Positions 9,330 through 19,190 of a stretch of 64,000 nucleotides of DNA are shown here, piece by piece (the first letter of the stretch is position 1; each line of letters opens with the position of its first letter). This stretch comes from Dyadobacter arcticus (GTDB taxonomy: Bacteria; Bacteroidota; Bacteroidia; Cytophagales; Spirosomataceae): the NCBI RefSeq assembly GCF_011762185.1, contig NZ_JAASQJ010000007.1:124001-188000 (forward strand). Reading direction: 5' to 3'. The position numbers and the translations under genes are program-made. Below the pieces are notes generated by a model. It worked only from the letters and a program-made list of their open reading frames with translations. It was not told where the DNA came from and did not search any database.

Positions 9330-10343
9330 ATGAAACTTACTTACCACACTTTTGATCTTCGTCTCAGACATACCTTCACTATTGCTCACGACTCGCGTGA
9401 CATTCAGCCCACACTCATTGTTGAACTAAGCGACGAAGATTTTCAAGGTTTTGGCGAAGCAACTTCCAATCCCTACTACGGTATCACGATCGATAATATG
9501 ATCCAGTCGCTGGACGCCGTCCGGGACATTGTGGAAAATGTAAAATACGGTTCAGCGGAGGAGCTTTGGGGCCAAGTACATCCTTTTCTGGAATCCAATT
9601 CTTTTGCCCAATGCGCACTTGACGAAGCCGCGCAGGATTTTTTTGCCAAGAAGAAAGGGCAGAAGCTTTATCAAAGCTGGGGGCTTTCAACTGACAAAAA
9701 CCCGCTAACCAACTTTACAATCGGCATTGATACCGTTGAGAAAATGGTATCTAAAATGAAAGAACTTCCCTGGCCAATTTATAAAATCAAGCTAGGGACG
9801 GACGATGACCTTCGCATCGTTCAGGAATTGCGCAAAAATACAAAAGCAATTTTCAGGGTTGATGCCAATTGTGCGTGGACAGCCGATCAAACCATTGACC
9901 TGGCACCCAAGTTGAAAAACCTGGGCGTGGAATTCATCGAACAACCTTTACCAGCTAATGATATCGACGGTATGCGAAGAGTATTCGCTGAAAGCGTCCT
10001 TCCCGTTATCGCCGACGAAAGCTGTATTGTCGAAGAAGATGTTAAAAAATGTCATGGTCTTTTCCATGGCGTCAATGTGAAGCTCACCAAATGCGGTGGC
10101 CCCACAGCTGCCAAACGCATGATCGCCGAGGCTAAAACATTGGGAATGAAGACAATGATCGGGTGTATGACGGAGACTAGCGTTGGAATTTCAGCCATCG
10201 CACATCTGCTACCCTTACTGGATTACGTCGATATGGACGGCTCTTTGCTGATCAGCAACGATCCCGCTACCGGTGTTACCTTCGATTACGGAAAAGTAAT
10301 TTACCCGAATGCAAATGGCAGCGGGGCTTTTCTTAAATCCTAA
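9330..10343 (+). CDS. Dipeptide (L-Ala-D/L-Glu) epimerase, enolase superfamily
   Basis: Muconate-lactonizing subgroup enolase-superfamily enzyme that probably epimerizes L-Ala-D-Glu from murein recycling into L-Ala-L-Glu. Both catalytic lysines are present: the KxK motif at 152-154 (YKIKLG) and Lys254 (KLTKCGG). Metal ligands are Asp178 (RVDAN), Glu204 (IEQPL) and Asp229 (IADES). The 337 residues fit the YcjG/YkfB family. The stop is 6 nt before the PLP enzyme start, so the pair is probably one operon. Confidence 0.88.
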   Translation: MKLTYHTFDLRLRHTFTIAHDSRDIQPTLIVELSDEDFQGFGEATSNPYYGITIDNMIQSLDAVRDIVENVKYGSAEELWGQVHPFLESNSFAQCALDEAAQDFFAKKKGQKLYQSWGLSTDKNPLTNFTIGIDTVEKMVSKMKELPWPIYKIKLGTDDDLRIVQELRKNTKAIFRVDANCAWTADQTIDLAPKLKNLGVEFIEQPLPANDIDGMRRVFAESVLPVIADESCIVEEDVKKCHGLFHGVNVKLTKCGGPTAAKRMIAEAKTLGMKTMIGCMTETSVGISAIAHLLPLLDYVDMDGSLLISNDPATGVTFDYGKVIYPNANGSGAFLKS

Positions 10344-10349
10344 CCTCAG

Positions 10350-11441
10350 GTGAATATTTTCCTAACCCAACAACTTCCCGGCCGAACGGTCCATACTGGA
10401 AACGGGGATGAATATCTCTGGTTTAGCGGGACGGATTATTTGGGAATGGGCAATAACGATGATTTTCGCAGGCTTCTCAATGAAGGTGTGGCACGTTATG
10501 GGACCCACTTTGGAAGTTCGAGAAACAACAGCCTCCGTCTTGAAATTTATGAGGAAGCTGAATCTCTGTTTGCTTCTATTGCTAATGTGTCGTCAGCATT
10601 ATTGGTTTCTTCTGGAATGTGGGCAGGGCAACTGGTAATGAAGGAAATTCAGAAGATTATTGGGCAAGCTTTCAATGATAGCAAATTTCAATATCATTAT
10701 GCTCCGGGCGTCCATCCCGCCATCTGGGGCGATAACTATCAACCTGTTAGAGGAACCTGGGTGGATTGGGCATTAGAAACCATAAAGTCTGTCAATGAAA
10801 GTTCCGATGCCCGGGCACATATCATTTGCTCTGATGCCGTTGGGTCGCCCTGGGTACAGCAGTTCGACTTTTCTCTTTTTTATGAAATTGAAAACCACCG
10901 CAATGTCTGGTTTATCATTGATGAATCTCATAGCCTTGGGCTGTTGGGAAATAGTGGACATGGGATTGGTGAATATTTCCCCGCGGCTGTCAAAGCAAAA
11001 ACAGTTTTTGTCTCGTCACTAAACAAAGCATTGGGGATTCCCGCGGGGCTAATCTGGGGGGATAGTCCAATAACAAATCAAATTCTGAAATCACCATGGT
11101 TTGCTGGCGCTTCACCTCCTGCACCCGCATATGTGTATGCCTTCAATAAGTTATTGCAAGACTGTGTTTATGAAAAGGAATTGCAAAAATTAAGAAACAA
11201 TCTGAATTACTTCTCCACACAATTTCCACAAGCAGATCATTTTCAAACTATCAAGAATTACCCCGTTTTTTGCAGCCAGGATTTCGACTTGTTTGATCAT
11301 CTGCTGAAAAACATGATCATGACCTCTTGCTTTTCCTACCCCGCACCTACCGACCCAGCAGTTACCCGCTTTGCAATCAGCTCGATCCATCAAAAAGAAG
11401 ACCTCAACCAATTGGCCGAGGTCTTTATGAAGTTCTTTTAA
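10350..11441 (+). CDS. PLP-dependent enzyme of the alpha-oxoamine synthase fold
   Basis: Fold-type I PLP enzyme resembling 8-amino-7-oxononanoate synthase and related acyltransferases. The Schiff-base lysine is K226 in SSLNKALGIPAG, and the cofactor-pairing Asp/His are D191 and H194 in DESHS. GTG is used as start because no ATG occurs near the N-terminus; the frame opens 6 nt after the epimerase stop. At 363 residues it is a little shorter than BioF (about 385), and no biotin genes adjoin it, so its substrate is open. Its stop codon is immediately adjacent to that of convergent tatC. Confidence 0.8.
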   Translation: MNIFLTQQLPGRTVHTGNGDEYLWFSGTDYLGMGNNDDFRRLLNEGVARYGTHFGSSRNNSLRLEIYEEAESLFASIANVSSALLVSSGMWAGQLVMKEIQKIIGQAFNDSKFQYHYAPGVHPAIWGDNYQPVRGTWVDWALETIKSVNESSDARAHIICSDAVGSPWVQQFDFSLFYEIENHRNVWFIIDESHSLGLLGNSGHGIGEYFPAAVKAKTVFVSSLNKALGIPAGLIWGDSPITNQILKSPWFAGASPPAPAYVYAFNKLLQDCVYEKELQKLRNNLNYFSTQFPQADHFQTIKNYPVFCSQDFDLFDHLLKNMIMTSCFSYPAPTDPAVTRFAISSIHQKEDLNQLAEVFMKFF

Positions 11442-12314
11442 TTACAAATCACCCGTTCCTCGTGCCAATGAGGTTTCCTCAGCTAACTTTTCCCTTTCTA
11501 CCCTAGCAGAAACGAGGATGCTGACTTCATAAAGCAAGAATAACGGAATTGCGACCAAAACCTGGCTGTAAATGTCAGGCGACGGTGTAATGATAGCGGC
11601 AACGATCAGAATCACGATCATCGAATGCTTGCGATACTCGCGCATGAATGCAGGCGTAAGCACTCCCACTTTCGAAAGCACATATACGACAATCGGAAGC
11701 TGAAAAGCAACTCCGCAAGCCAGTGTAAGCGTTGCTACGAGCGAAATGTATGATGCAATACTGAATTCATTGATAATAGACGGATCCAGCGTAAAATTTG
11801 CTAAAAAGTTGATTGCCAGTGGCGTAACGATGTAGTAACCGAAAAGAACACCCGAAAAGAAAAGAAACGTCACATAAAACACTGCACCTCTTGCTGATTT
11901 ACGTTCAGCTGGCTTTAGGCCAGGCCTGATAAAACGCCATATTTCCCAAAAAGCATAAGGGAATGCAAATACCAATCCGGCTATGATGGAGGACGTCATA
12001 CTCATCGTAAACTGATCGCCCATCCCTATGGCCTGTAATTTAAAGTTAAGCGCCTTAATACATAACTCTTTGTAATTCACCATATCAGCCAACCTGCATA
12101 ACATTTTATATGTCCAGAAATCGGGCTGCGATGGAGCTATGATTACGTAATGGTATATTTCTTCGATGTATGTAAAAGCAATGATAGCAAACACGAGAAT
12201 TGAGCCGCCTGCACGAATAACGTGCCATCTTAATTCTTCAAGATGCCCGATAAACGACATCTCTTTACCTTCCACTTCTCCTTCTTGGTCTTCCAATTCC
12301 TGATCTAAGGGCAT
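11442..12314 (-). CDS. tatC: Sec-independent protein translocase TatC
   Basis: Core membrane subunit of the twin-arginine translocon, which recognizes the RR signal of folded export substrates. The early motif FIGHLEELRWHVIRA is the TatC hallmark, and about six hydrophobic segments follow, including FAFPYAFWEIWRFIRPGL. An insertion (about residues 57-95) enlarges the first periplasmic loop. No tatA/B gene is next to it. Its stop abuts that of the PLP enzyme. Confidence 0.95.
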   Translation of the reverse strand: MPLDQELEDQEGEVEGKEMSFIGHLEELRWHVIRAGGSILVFAIIAFTYIEEIYHYVIIAPSQPDFWTYKMLCRLADMVNYKELCIKALNFKLQAIGMGDQFTMSMTSSIIAGLVFAFPYAFWEIWRFIRPGLKPAERKSARGAVFYVTFLFFSGVLFGYYIVTPLAINFLANFTLDPSIINEFSIASYISLVATLTLACGVAFQLPIVVYVLSKVGVLTPAFMREYRKHSMIVILIVAAIITPSPDIYSQVLVAIPLFLLYEVSILVSARVEREKLAEETSLARGTGDL

Positions 12315-12398
12315 ATGAGTAAAGTATTACTAAAAATTCTATCTACGTGAAAATGCAAAAACAGGATCATTACCTGATTGCGAAAACCGAAATTACTC

Positions 12399-12432
12399 AA
12401 AAAACCCGTCGAACTTGTCCGGCGGGTTTTTT
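12399..12432 (-). terminator. Intrinsic terminator of pdhA
   Basis: AAAAAACCCG (12399-12408) pairs with CGGGTTTTTT (12423-12432) around 14 nt. A- and T-runs on both sides let it work in either direction. It lies between the end of pdhA and the start of tatC, both on the minus strand, so it most likely ends the pdhA transcript. Confidence 0.8.
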
Positions 12433-12453
12433 TATTAAATGGCAATGATAAGT

Positions 12454-13485
12454 TCAGTCCATTACAAAAGGATAATCACTTTCCGCGTACACATCAGTGT
12501 AGGCTTCTTTTGCATCCGGAAATTCCGATTCTTCCGCAAATTGTACGGAAGCTGCTACGATATCCTTGATTTTTTTGTCAATATTTTCCAGATCCTCTTC
12601 GGTTGCCAGATTATTAGTCAGGATAACTGAACGTATCTGCTCAATTGGGTCTCTGTGCTTATACTCCTCCACTTCATCCTTCGAACGATATTTCTGTGGA
12701 TCCGACATCGAATGTCCGCGGTAGCGATACGTGCGGAATTCAAGGAAAGTAGGACCTTCTCCTTTTCTTGCCCTTTCGGCAGCTCTTGAAACGGCTTCAT
12801 GGATCGCCTCTACGCTCATACCATCCACTGGTTCGGACGGAATATCGTATGCTTCGCCAAGTGTATATAACTCGGTAACATTAGAGGAGCGCGCTACGGA
12901 GGTACCCATGGCGTAACCATTGTTTTCTACTACAAAAATAACCGGCAGCTTCCAGCTCATTGCCATATTTAATGCTTCGTGGAAAGCACCTTGACGGATA
13001 GCGCCATCGCCGAAATAGCAAATGCAGAGATTATCTGTTTTGTTATATTTCTCAGCAAATGCAATTCCAGCACCCAAAGGAATCTGAGCGCCCACGATCC
13101 CGTGACCACCCACAAAGCCTTTCTCTTTGTCGAAAATGTGCATCGAACCACCCTTACCTTTTGTAGTACCTGTTTTTTTACCGTAAAGCTCCGCCATGAC
13201 TGCGTCCGGCGAAGTGCCTAAAGCCAATGGGATACCGTGGTCACGGTAAGCTGTGATGTATTTATCGCCTTGTTTCAGCGCAGTAACCGCACCTGAGGAA
13301 CATGCTTCCTGACCAATGTAAAGGTGACAGAAACCTCGGATCTTTTGCTGGCCATAAAGCTGGCCGGCTTTTTCCTCAAAACGACGTTGCAAAAGCATAT
13401 TCTCAAACCAGAACAAATAGCGGTCTGTGGTATGCTGTAATTTCTTTGGTGCTGAAGATTTCTTTTTTTCAGTAACGGTGGCCAT
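12454..13485 (-). CDS. pdhA: Pyruvate dehydrogenase E1 component, alpha subunit
   Basis: Thiamine-diphosphate-dependent decarboxylating subunit feeding pyruvate into acetyl-CoA. The TPP motif begins GDGAIRQGAFHEA at 159 and ends with ENNGYAMGT (N189). The phosphorylation-loop-like segment RYRGHSMSDPQKYRSKDE is present. The 343 residues match alpha chains of alpha2beta2 E1. The beta subunit and E2 are not adjacent, as is common in Bacteroidota. It is divergent from recF across 128 nt. Confidence 0.94.
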   Translation of the reverse strand: MATVTEKKKSSAPKKLQHTTDRYLFWFENMLLQRRFEEKAGQLYGQQKIRGFCHLYIGQEACSSGAVTALKQGDKYITAYRDHGIPLALGTSPDAVMAELYGKKTGTTKGKGGSMHIFDKEKGFVGGHGIVGAQIPLGAGIAFAEKYNKTDNLCICYFGDGAIRQGAFHEALNMAMSWKLPVIFVVENNGYAMGTSVARSSNVTELYTLGEAYDIPSEPVDGMSVEAIHEAVSRAAERARKGEGPTFLEFRTYRYRGHSMSDPQKYRSKDEVEEYKHRDPIEQIRSVILTNNLATEEDLENIDKKIKDIVAASVQFAEESEFPDAKEAYTDVYAESDYPFVMD

Positions 13486-13613
13486 GTATTTGGTTCTCGT
13501 TTATAAAGACAGAACTTTGTCTTAAAGTTAGTGGTTGGAACAGAGTCTGTTTTTTTGCCGTACTCACGCAATGATTTGCGAAAATAAGCATAAACTAAAT
13601 AACAAAGAAGTTC

Positions 13614-14708
13614 ATGTGGCTAGAAAAGCTCCACCTTACCTACTTTAAAAGTTATGAGGAGAAAGCCTTTACATTCGGTGAACATGTGAATTGTCTGGTC
13701 GGGGAAAACGGCAGCGGGAAAACCAATTTACTCGACGCTATTTATTTCCTTACCCTGACCAAAAGTGCCTTCCACAACCAGGACGCCCTTGGTATCCGTC
13801 ACGCAAACGACTTTTTTGTCATTGACGGGGTTTTCAAAGATCCAGGTCGAAACACACAGATTACATGCAGTTTCCAACGTGGTCAGCGTAAGATATTTAT
13901 GGCTGATAAAAAACCCTATGACCGGCTCAGCGAACATATCGGATTGTTTCCATTGGTGTTAATTGCTCCCAATGATACCGATCTGATCCGGGATGGAAGT
14001 GAGGAGCGCCGACGTTTTTTTGATGGCGTACTAGCGCAGGCAACACCGGGTTATCTGAATGATTTTCTGCATTTCAATAAAATACTGAACCAGAGAAACG
14101 GGTTGCTCAAACTTTTTGCCGAACGCAATTATCTGGATGAAGACCTGCTGGAAACCTACAATGAGCCTTTGATTATTTTATCGCAAAGAATCTACGGTCA
14201 CCGGGTTTCTTTTATGAACCGATACGTCCCGCTATTTTATAAATACTACGATTTTCTGAGCAGCGGACATGAGGAGGTAGATGTGATTTACGAAAGTGAA
14301 GTGTCCAGCGAAGATTTTCCATCCGAATTCAGAAGGAACAGAAGCCGGGACTTGTATGCCCAGCGAACTGGCAAAGGCGTCCACAAAGACGAATATACTT
14401 TTGAAATCAATGGGGTTACCTTAAAAAAATTCGGCTCGCAAGGACAGCAGAAGTCTTTTCTGATTGCCTTGAAACTGGCGCAGTTCGAGCTGTTGAAGGA
14501 AGAAAAAGAAAAAACTCCTATCCTGCTCCTGGATGACATTTTCGACAAACTTGACGATCGCCGGATCAGCAAACTCATTGAGCTAATCGATACTGGTTTT
14601 TTGGGCCAGGTCTTCATCACCGACGCCCGGCCCGAACGCTCTCAGAAAATACTGGAACGGGTGAAAGCTGATGTGAGGTTTTTTGAGATTGAGAAAGTAT
14701 TGAGCTGA
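13614..14708 (+). CDS. recF: DNA replication and repair protein RecF
   Basis: SMC-like ATPase that helps load RecA on gapped DNA with RecO/RecR. Walker A is GENGSGKT (30-37), the ABC signature is FGSQGQQKSFLIALKLAQ, and Walker B with the D-loop is ILLLDDIFDKLDDRR. The 364 residues fit the family. The ATG is unambiguous, with the typical N-terminal LHLTYFKSYEE. It is not next to dnaA, dnaN or gyrB here. Confidence 0.95.
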   Translation: MWLEKLHLTYFKSYEEKAFTFGEHVNCLVGENGSGKTNLLDAIYFLTLTKSAFHNQDALGIRHANDFFVIDGVFKDPGRNTQITCSFQRGQRKIFMADKKPYDRLSEHIGLFPLVLIAPNDTDLIRDGSEERRRFFDGVLAQATPGYLNDFLHFNKILNQRNGLLKLFAERNYLDEDLLETYNEPLIILSQRIYGHRVSFMNRYVPLFYKYYDFLSSGHEEVDVIYESEVSSEDFPSEFRRNRSRDLYAQRTGKGVHKDEYTFEINGVTLKKFGSQGQQKSFLIALKLAQFELLKEEKEKTPILLLDDIFDKLDDRRISKLIELIDTGFLGQVFITDARPERSQKILERVKADVRFFEIEKVLS

Positions 14709-14710
14709 AA

Positions 14711-14737
14711 AAAGCCAGGCTGCGATTACCTGGCTTT
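14711..14737. terminator. Bidirectional terminator between recF and manC
   Basis: AAAGCCAGG (14711-14719) and CCTGGCTTT (14729-14737) form a perfect 9-bp stem with a 9-nt loop. A run of six A begins at 14708, giving U's for the minus-strand transcript. It sits between two convergent genes. Confidence 0.8.
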
Positions 14738-14750
14738 CTGTACGCGTGTT

Positions 14751-15818
14751 CTAAACAAATTTCGAATTTATCTCCTTGGCGTCGGCTACAAATTGTTTTA
14801 CTTTTTGCTCCTCTTCTTTTTTACAAATAAGCAAAACCCCATCATATTCTGCGACAATGTATCCGTCCAGGCCACTGACTACTGTTAATTTATCCTTCGG
14901 GGTTTTTATAATCGAATTCGTAGTGTTGTAAAGCAACAGATTCCCATCGACGACGTTCAAGTTTGAATCCTTTTCGGAAACTTCATAAAGCGATTTCCAG
15001 GTTCCGAGATCCGACCAGCCAAAGCTGCTGAGTACCACGTGCACATTACCGGCCTTTTCCATGATTGCATTATCAATAGAAATGCTGCCGCAATGCTGAT
15101 AGGCGCGCTGGATGAAGGCATCCTCTGTTTCTACATAATAATGTGGTTCTCCACCCTCAAATATTTCGGCAATGTCGGGTTGGAACTGGGCAAGTGCCTT
15201 TTTAAATGCATTGATATTCCAGACAAAAATTCCTGCATTCCAGACAAAATCCCCGCTGTCCAGAAATTGCAATGCTAATTCCAGGTGCGGCTTTTCCGTA
15301 AATGATTTGACCTTTTTTACCGTCAGCTTATCAGGAACATATTGAATGTAACCATATCCCGTATCGGGCCGGGTTGGCTGGATTCCAAGTGTGATGAGAA
15401 TATCCTCATTGCGTGTAGCTCCCAGCGCAACCCTAATCGTGTCTTTAAATACTTCTTCTTTGAGAATAATATGATCCGCTGGTGCTACTACCACATTCGC
15501 ATTGGAATTTTTCGAAGCAATTTTATAGCAGGCGTACGCAATACAGGGCGCGGTGTTCCTCCTGTTTGGTTCCAACAAAATCTGATCATCAACCAGGGCG
15601 GGCAGTTGTTCCTTCACAAGTTCCTTGTACTCCTGACTTGTTACAATATAAATATTTTCAATCGGGCAAACCCCTTCAAATCTGTCAACCGTCTGCTGCA
15701 AAAGTGTTCTTCCTGTGCCCAGAACATCATGAAACTGTTTTGGAAAATCGGTCCGGCTGAAAGGCCAAAATCTAGTGCCGACACCGCCAGCCATGATAAT
15801 TACATATGTATCCTGCAT
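14751..15818 (-). CDS. manC: Mannose-1-phosphate guanylyltransferase
   Basis: Makes GDP-mannose from GTP and mannose-1-phosphate for surface glycans. The nucleotidyltransferase signature MAGGVGTRFWPFSR lies at residues 9-22, and FTEKPHLELA and WNAGIFVW are typical of the family. At 355 residues it is the single-domain form without the fused phosphomannose isomerase. A -7-like CAAAACTA (TAGTTTTG on the minus strand) occurs at 15859-15866, about 40 nt upstream. Neighbours are unrelated. Confidence 0.92.
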   Translation of the reverse strand: MQDTYVIIMAGGVGTRFWPFSRTDFPKQFHDVLGTGRTLLQQTVDRFEGVCPIENIYIVTSQEYKELVKEQLPALVDDQILLEPNRRNTAPCIAYACYKIASKNSNANVVVAPADHIILKEEVFKDTIRVALGATRNEDILITLGIQPTRPDTGYGYIQYVPDKLTVKKVKSFTEKPHLELALQFLDSGDFVWNAGIFVWNINAFKKALAQFQPDIAEIFEGGEPHYYVETEDAFIQRAYQHCGSISIDNAIMEKAGNVHVVLSSFGWSDLGTWKSLYEVSEKDSNLNVVDGNLLLYNTTNSIIKTPKDKLTVVSGLDGYIVAEYDGVLLICKKEEEQKVKQFVADAKEINSKFV

Positions 15819-16112
15819 TGTAGAAGGTAATTTTCTTTAATATTTAACAAAAACTGCCCAAAACTACTGATAAAGCTTCACTATGGTAAGCGATGATAAT
15901 CAAAAAGGTGCATAAATTTAGCTTAGGGCATTTTTTACTATTAATCATACAAATGGTCATAATTGCTTACAAATTGAATTAGATGAAATGATATTTTCAG
16001 GAGCCAGAGGCCGGGCACACTTTTTTTACAATTTCAAGAAAAAATTGCATCTAAACTCTACCTCAAAACGTAAATTCTCTTAAGTTACTTAACGCATCCA
16101 TTCGTTACGAAC

Positions 16113-19100
16113 ATGAAAAGTTACTCTGCGATCCTAAATCTACCGTTATTCTTATGCCTGATGGGTAGTGCTGCATTTGCGCAAATCGATCTCCAAGGCA
16201 AAATAACAGAGTCTGTTACGCGTGAACCGCTGGCCGGCGTAAGTATCCAGGTGAAAGGAAAAGTGGTTGGTACAATCACAGACTCCAAGGGACAGTTTAG
16301 TCTAAGTACAATTGCAAATCCACCATTTACAATCGTTGTTTCTTCTGTCGGTTTCCAAACCCAGGAAATTGAGGTTGAAGGCGGTATGTCTGCATTGGAC
16401 ATCAGCCTGATTGAACAGGCGGTTCTGGGCAGAGAAATCGTAGTTTCCGCCTCACGGGTTGAAGAAAGTGTTCTGAAATCGCCGGTAGCCATTGAGAAAA
16501 TGGACATTCGTGATATCAGGAATTCCCCTTCCGCCAATTTTTACGACGCCTTAATCAATTTGAAAGGCATTGATATGACCACACAGGGATTTTTGTTCAA
16601 ATCCGTCAATATGAGAGGGTTTGGTGCCACAGGAAATCCACGAACCGTCCAGATGATCGACGGAATGGATAACCAGGCACCCGGACTTAATTTCCCGCTG
16701 GACAACATTATCGGAATGTCCGAGCTTGATGTCGAAAGCGTGGAGGTACTTCCTGGCGCGGCGTCAGCATTGTATGGACCCAATGCAATCAATGGCCTGA
16801 TCCTGATGAATAGCAAAAGCCCGTTCTTATATCAGGGATTGAGTGCAAGTTTAAAAAGTGGCGTTCTGCACGAATCGAACCGCGCTACCGCGACAACGCC
16901 GTTTGTCGACGCTACGATCAGGTATGCAAAGGCATTTAATAACAAATTTGCGTTTAAAGCGAACCTTTCGTATATCAGTGCGAAGGATTGGGAGGCAACC
17001 AATTATACAAACCTGAATGTGGGAGGAACAGCAGATCCCAACCGCGGACCCGGAACAGATCTCGACTATGATGGGGTCAATGTTTACGGAGATGAGGTTC
17101 AAACTAACATCAATGCGGTTGCACAGACCCTCGCCACCAATGGTTTGATCCCGCAGCAGGCCGTTTCGCTTGTTCCCAACTCTTTTGTCAGCCGCACCGG
17201 CTATAAGGAAAAAGACCTCGTCGATTACAATACCAAGAGTTTCAAGGCTGGCGGCGCTTTGCATTACCGGATCAATGAAAAAATTGAAGCCATCGCGCAG
17301 GTCAACTATGGCTTCGGAACCACAGTTTACACCGGAACAGGCCGTTATTCGCTGCGCAATTTCAGTCTGGTGCAAGCCAAACTTGAATTGCGAAGCGACA
17401 ACTTTACGGTAAGGGCTTATACCACGCAGGAAAAATCGGGCAAAACGTACCTGGCCGGATTGGCCGCTGTCTCTATGTTAAATGATTTCAAAACGCATGC
17501 TACCTGGTTTGGACAATATACCGGCGCTTTTGCAACCGCACGCGCCTCTGGCCTGGGTGAAGCTGAGGCCCACCTTTTGGCAAGGCAAACTGCAGACAAA
17601 GACATGCCAATGCCCGGTAGTGCCACATATGACCAACTTCTTGATAAATACCGCAATATGCCGATTGTGGATGGTGGCGGCGGTTTTGCTGACAAAACCA
17701 ATCTTTATCATGTAGAAGGTTTTTACAATTTTAAAAATCAAATCACATTTATCGAGTTGCTTGCAGGCGCCAATTATCGTCAGTACAGGCTCAGGTCCAA
17801 CGGAACATTGTTTGCCGACAATAAGGAAGGCAGAAACGGCACGATTCCGATTAACGAATTTGGTGCTTTTGTGCAGGCTGGAAAAAGCATTTTAGCAAAT
17901 CACCTGAAACTGACCGGGTCTATTCGATACGATAAAAATGAGAATTTTGATGGCCAATTCACGCCCAGAATCTCGGCTGTAACATCATTTGGAGAACATA
18001 ACATCCGTCTATCTTATCAAACCGGATTCCGAATTCCTACTACGCAAAACCAATATATTGACCTAAAAACCCCATCAGGAACATTGGTGGGAGGATTACC
18101 AGAATTTGATGCACGCTACAATCTGGCAAGCGGGATTCTCCGCCAGAACTTATCCGAAGAAGCAATCCTGCAAGTCATCAACAGCGACCCGACCATTATT
18201 CAGAAAGCGACCGCTTATGCACAGGCTGCGGTAACCCAGCAGGCTACAACCGCGATCACGCAGGCGGTTACCGCGCAAGTTACCTCAGGTGTCAACCAGG
18301 CTGTCGCTGCTGGACAAATCCCAAATGTACCCGCTGCAATCCAGGCAGCCATTAGTGCTGGCGTAAGTCAGGCGTTGCCCGGCGTACTGGCAGCCCAGCT
18401 TCCCGGAATTCTTGCGGCGCAGGTCCCCGGACTTGTTCCTAATCTGGCCAAGGCTTATGCGCTGGAAAAGTTGCCGAAATACAAGCCTACTAAACTCAAA
18501 CCCGAACGCATTGCTTCCTATGAAATTGGCTATAAGGGTATTATAGCCAAAAAGCTTTTTGTTGACGCATACTATTATGTGAGTAAATACAAAGATTTCA
18601 TTGGGGGAACTGTTATTGTCGTTCCAACAGCAGCTGCTGCGCCCGGCCTTCCTATTGAATCAGGGATTGGAGTTGGTAACTTCAATGGCTTTGCCAGAAC
18701 AGTGAATACCAATGAGACCATTACAACCAGGGGATTTGGTATCGGGTTAAATTATGCATTACCAAAAGGTTTTAATATGGGTGGAAATGTTTCCAATAAC
18801 GTGATCGTTGATTTCAAGCCATCGCCAGAAGTTCAGTACTCGCAATTCAATACACCCAAATACCGATACAACCTCAATTTTGGAAGGCGGATCACCAGCA
18901 GCAATGTAGTGGGATTCAATGTTGTTTTCCGCCATCAGCAATCATTTTTGTGGGAGTCCAGTTTCATCGTTCCCACATCCACTGATGTTCCTATTTTCTC
19001 AAACACAACCGTTCCGGCTGTGAGTACACTTGATGCGCAGGTGAGCCTGAAAGTGCCGTCTATCAAATCGATTATCAAACTGGGGGGCACGAATTTGATT

Positions 19101-19187
19101 GGAAAATCGTACATACAGTCTTATGCAAGTCCAAATATTGGCTCGACCTATTATGTGTCCATTACATTTGATGAATTGCTGAACTAA
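16113..19187 (+). CDS. TonB-dependent outer-membrane receptor
   Basis: A 1024-residue outer-membrane transporter for an unknown ligand. A signal peptide ending near AAFAQ is followed by a carboxypeptidase-regulatory-like domain (KITESVTREPLAGVSIQVKG, about 30-110). The plug domain is next (LKSPVAIEKMDIRD; VEVLPGAASALYGPNAINGL), then a long beta-barrel. No SusD homologue follows, so this is not a SusCD pair. Within the barrel, residues about 697-788 form an unusual Ala/Gln/Val-rich stretch with PGVLAAQL, PGILAAQV and PGLVPNL octad repeats, probably in an extracellular loop. The gene is divergent from manC; its stop is 3 nt from the end of convergent upp. Confidence 0.93.
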   Translation: MKSYSAILNLPLFLCLMGSAAFAQIDLQGKITESVTREPLAGVSIQVKGKVVGTITDSKGQFSLSTIANPPFTIVVSSVGFQTQEIEVEGGMSALDISLIEQAVLGREIVVSASRVEESVLKSPVAIEKMDIRDIRNSPSANFYDALINLKGIDMTTQGFLFKSVNMRGFGATGNPRTVQMIDGMDNQAPGLNFPLDNIIGMSELDVESVEVLPGAASALYGPNAINGLILMNSKSPFLYQGLSASLKSGVLHESNRATATTPFVDATIRYAKAFNNKFAFKANLSYISAKDWEATNYTNLNVGGTADPNRGPGTDLDYDGVNVYGDEVQTNINAVAQTLATNGLIPQQAVSLVPNSFVSRTGYKEKDLVDYNTKSFKAGGALHYRINEKIEAIAQVNYGFGTTVYTGTGRYSLRNFSLVQAKLELRSDNFTVRAYTTQEKSGKTYLAGLAAVSMLNDFKTHATWFGQYTGAFATARASGLGEAEAHLLARQTADKDMPMPGSATYDQLLDKYRNMPIVDGGGGFADKTNLYHVEGFYNFKNQITFIELLAGANYRQYRLRSNGTLFADNKEGRNGTIPINEFGAFVQAGKSILANHLKLTGSIRYDKNENFDGQFTPRISAVTSFGEHNIRLSYQTGFRIPTTQNQYIDLKTPSGTLVGGLPEFDARYNLASGILRQNLSEEAILQVINSDPTIIQKATAYAQAAVTQQATTAITQAVTAQVTSGVNQAVAAGQIPNVPAAIQAAISAGVSQALPGVLAAQLPGILAAQVPGLVPNLAKAYALEKLPKYKPTKLKPERIASYEIGYKGIIAKKLFVDAYYYVSKYKDFIGGTVIVVPTAAAAPGLPIESGIGVGNFNGFARTVNTNETITTRGFGIGLNYALPKGFNMGGNVSNNVIVDFKPSPEVQYSQFNTPKYRYNLNFGRRITSSNVVGFNVVFRHQQSFLWESSFIVPTSTDVPIFSNTTVPAVSTLDAQVSLKVPSIKSIIKLGGTNLIGKSYIQSYASPNIGSTYYVSITFDELLN

Positions 19188-19190
19188 AAA

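Noticed and set aside
15342-15830. 162-codon plus-strand open frame over manC
   Set aside because: Shadow of manC, whose signature motif is certain; the translated sequence is Cys- and Arg-rich noise.
16851-17375. Long minus-strand open frame inside the TonB receptor gene
   Set aside because: Antisense to a clear gene, with no family-like sequence; an effect of codon composition.
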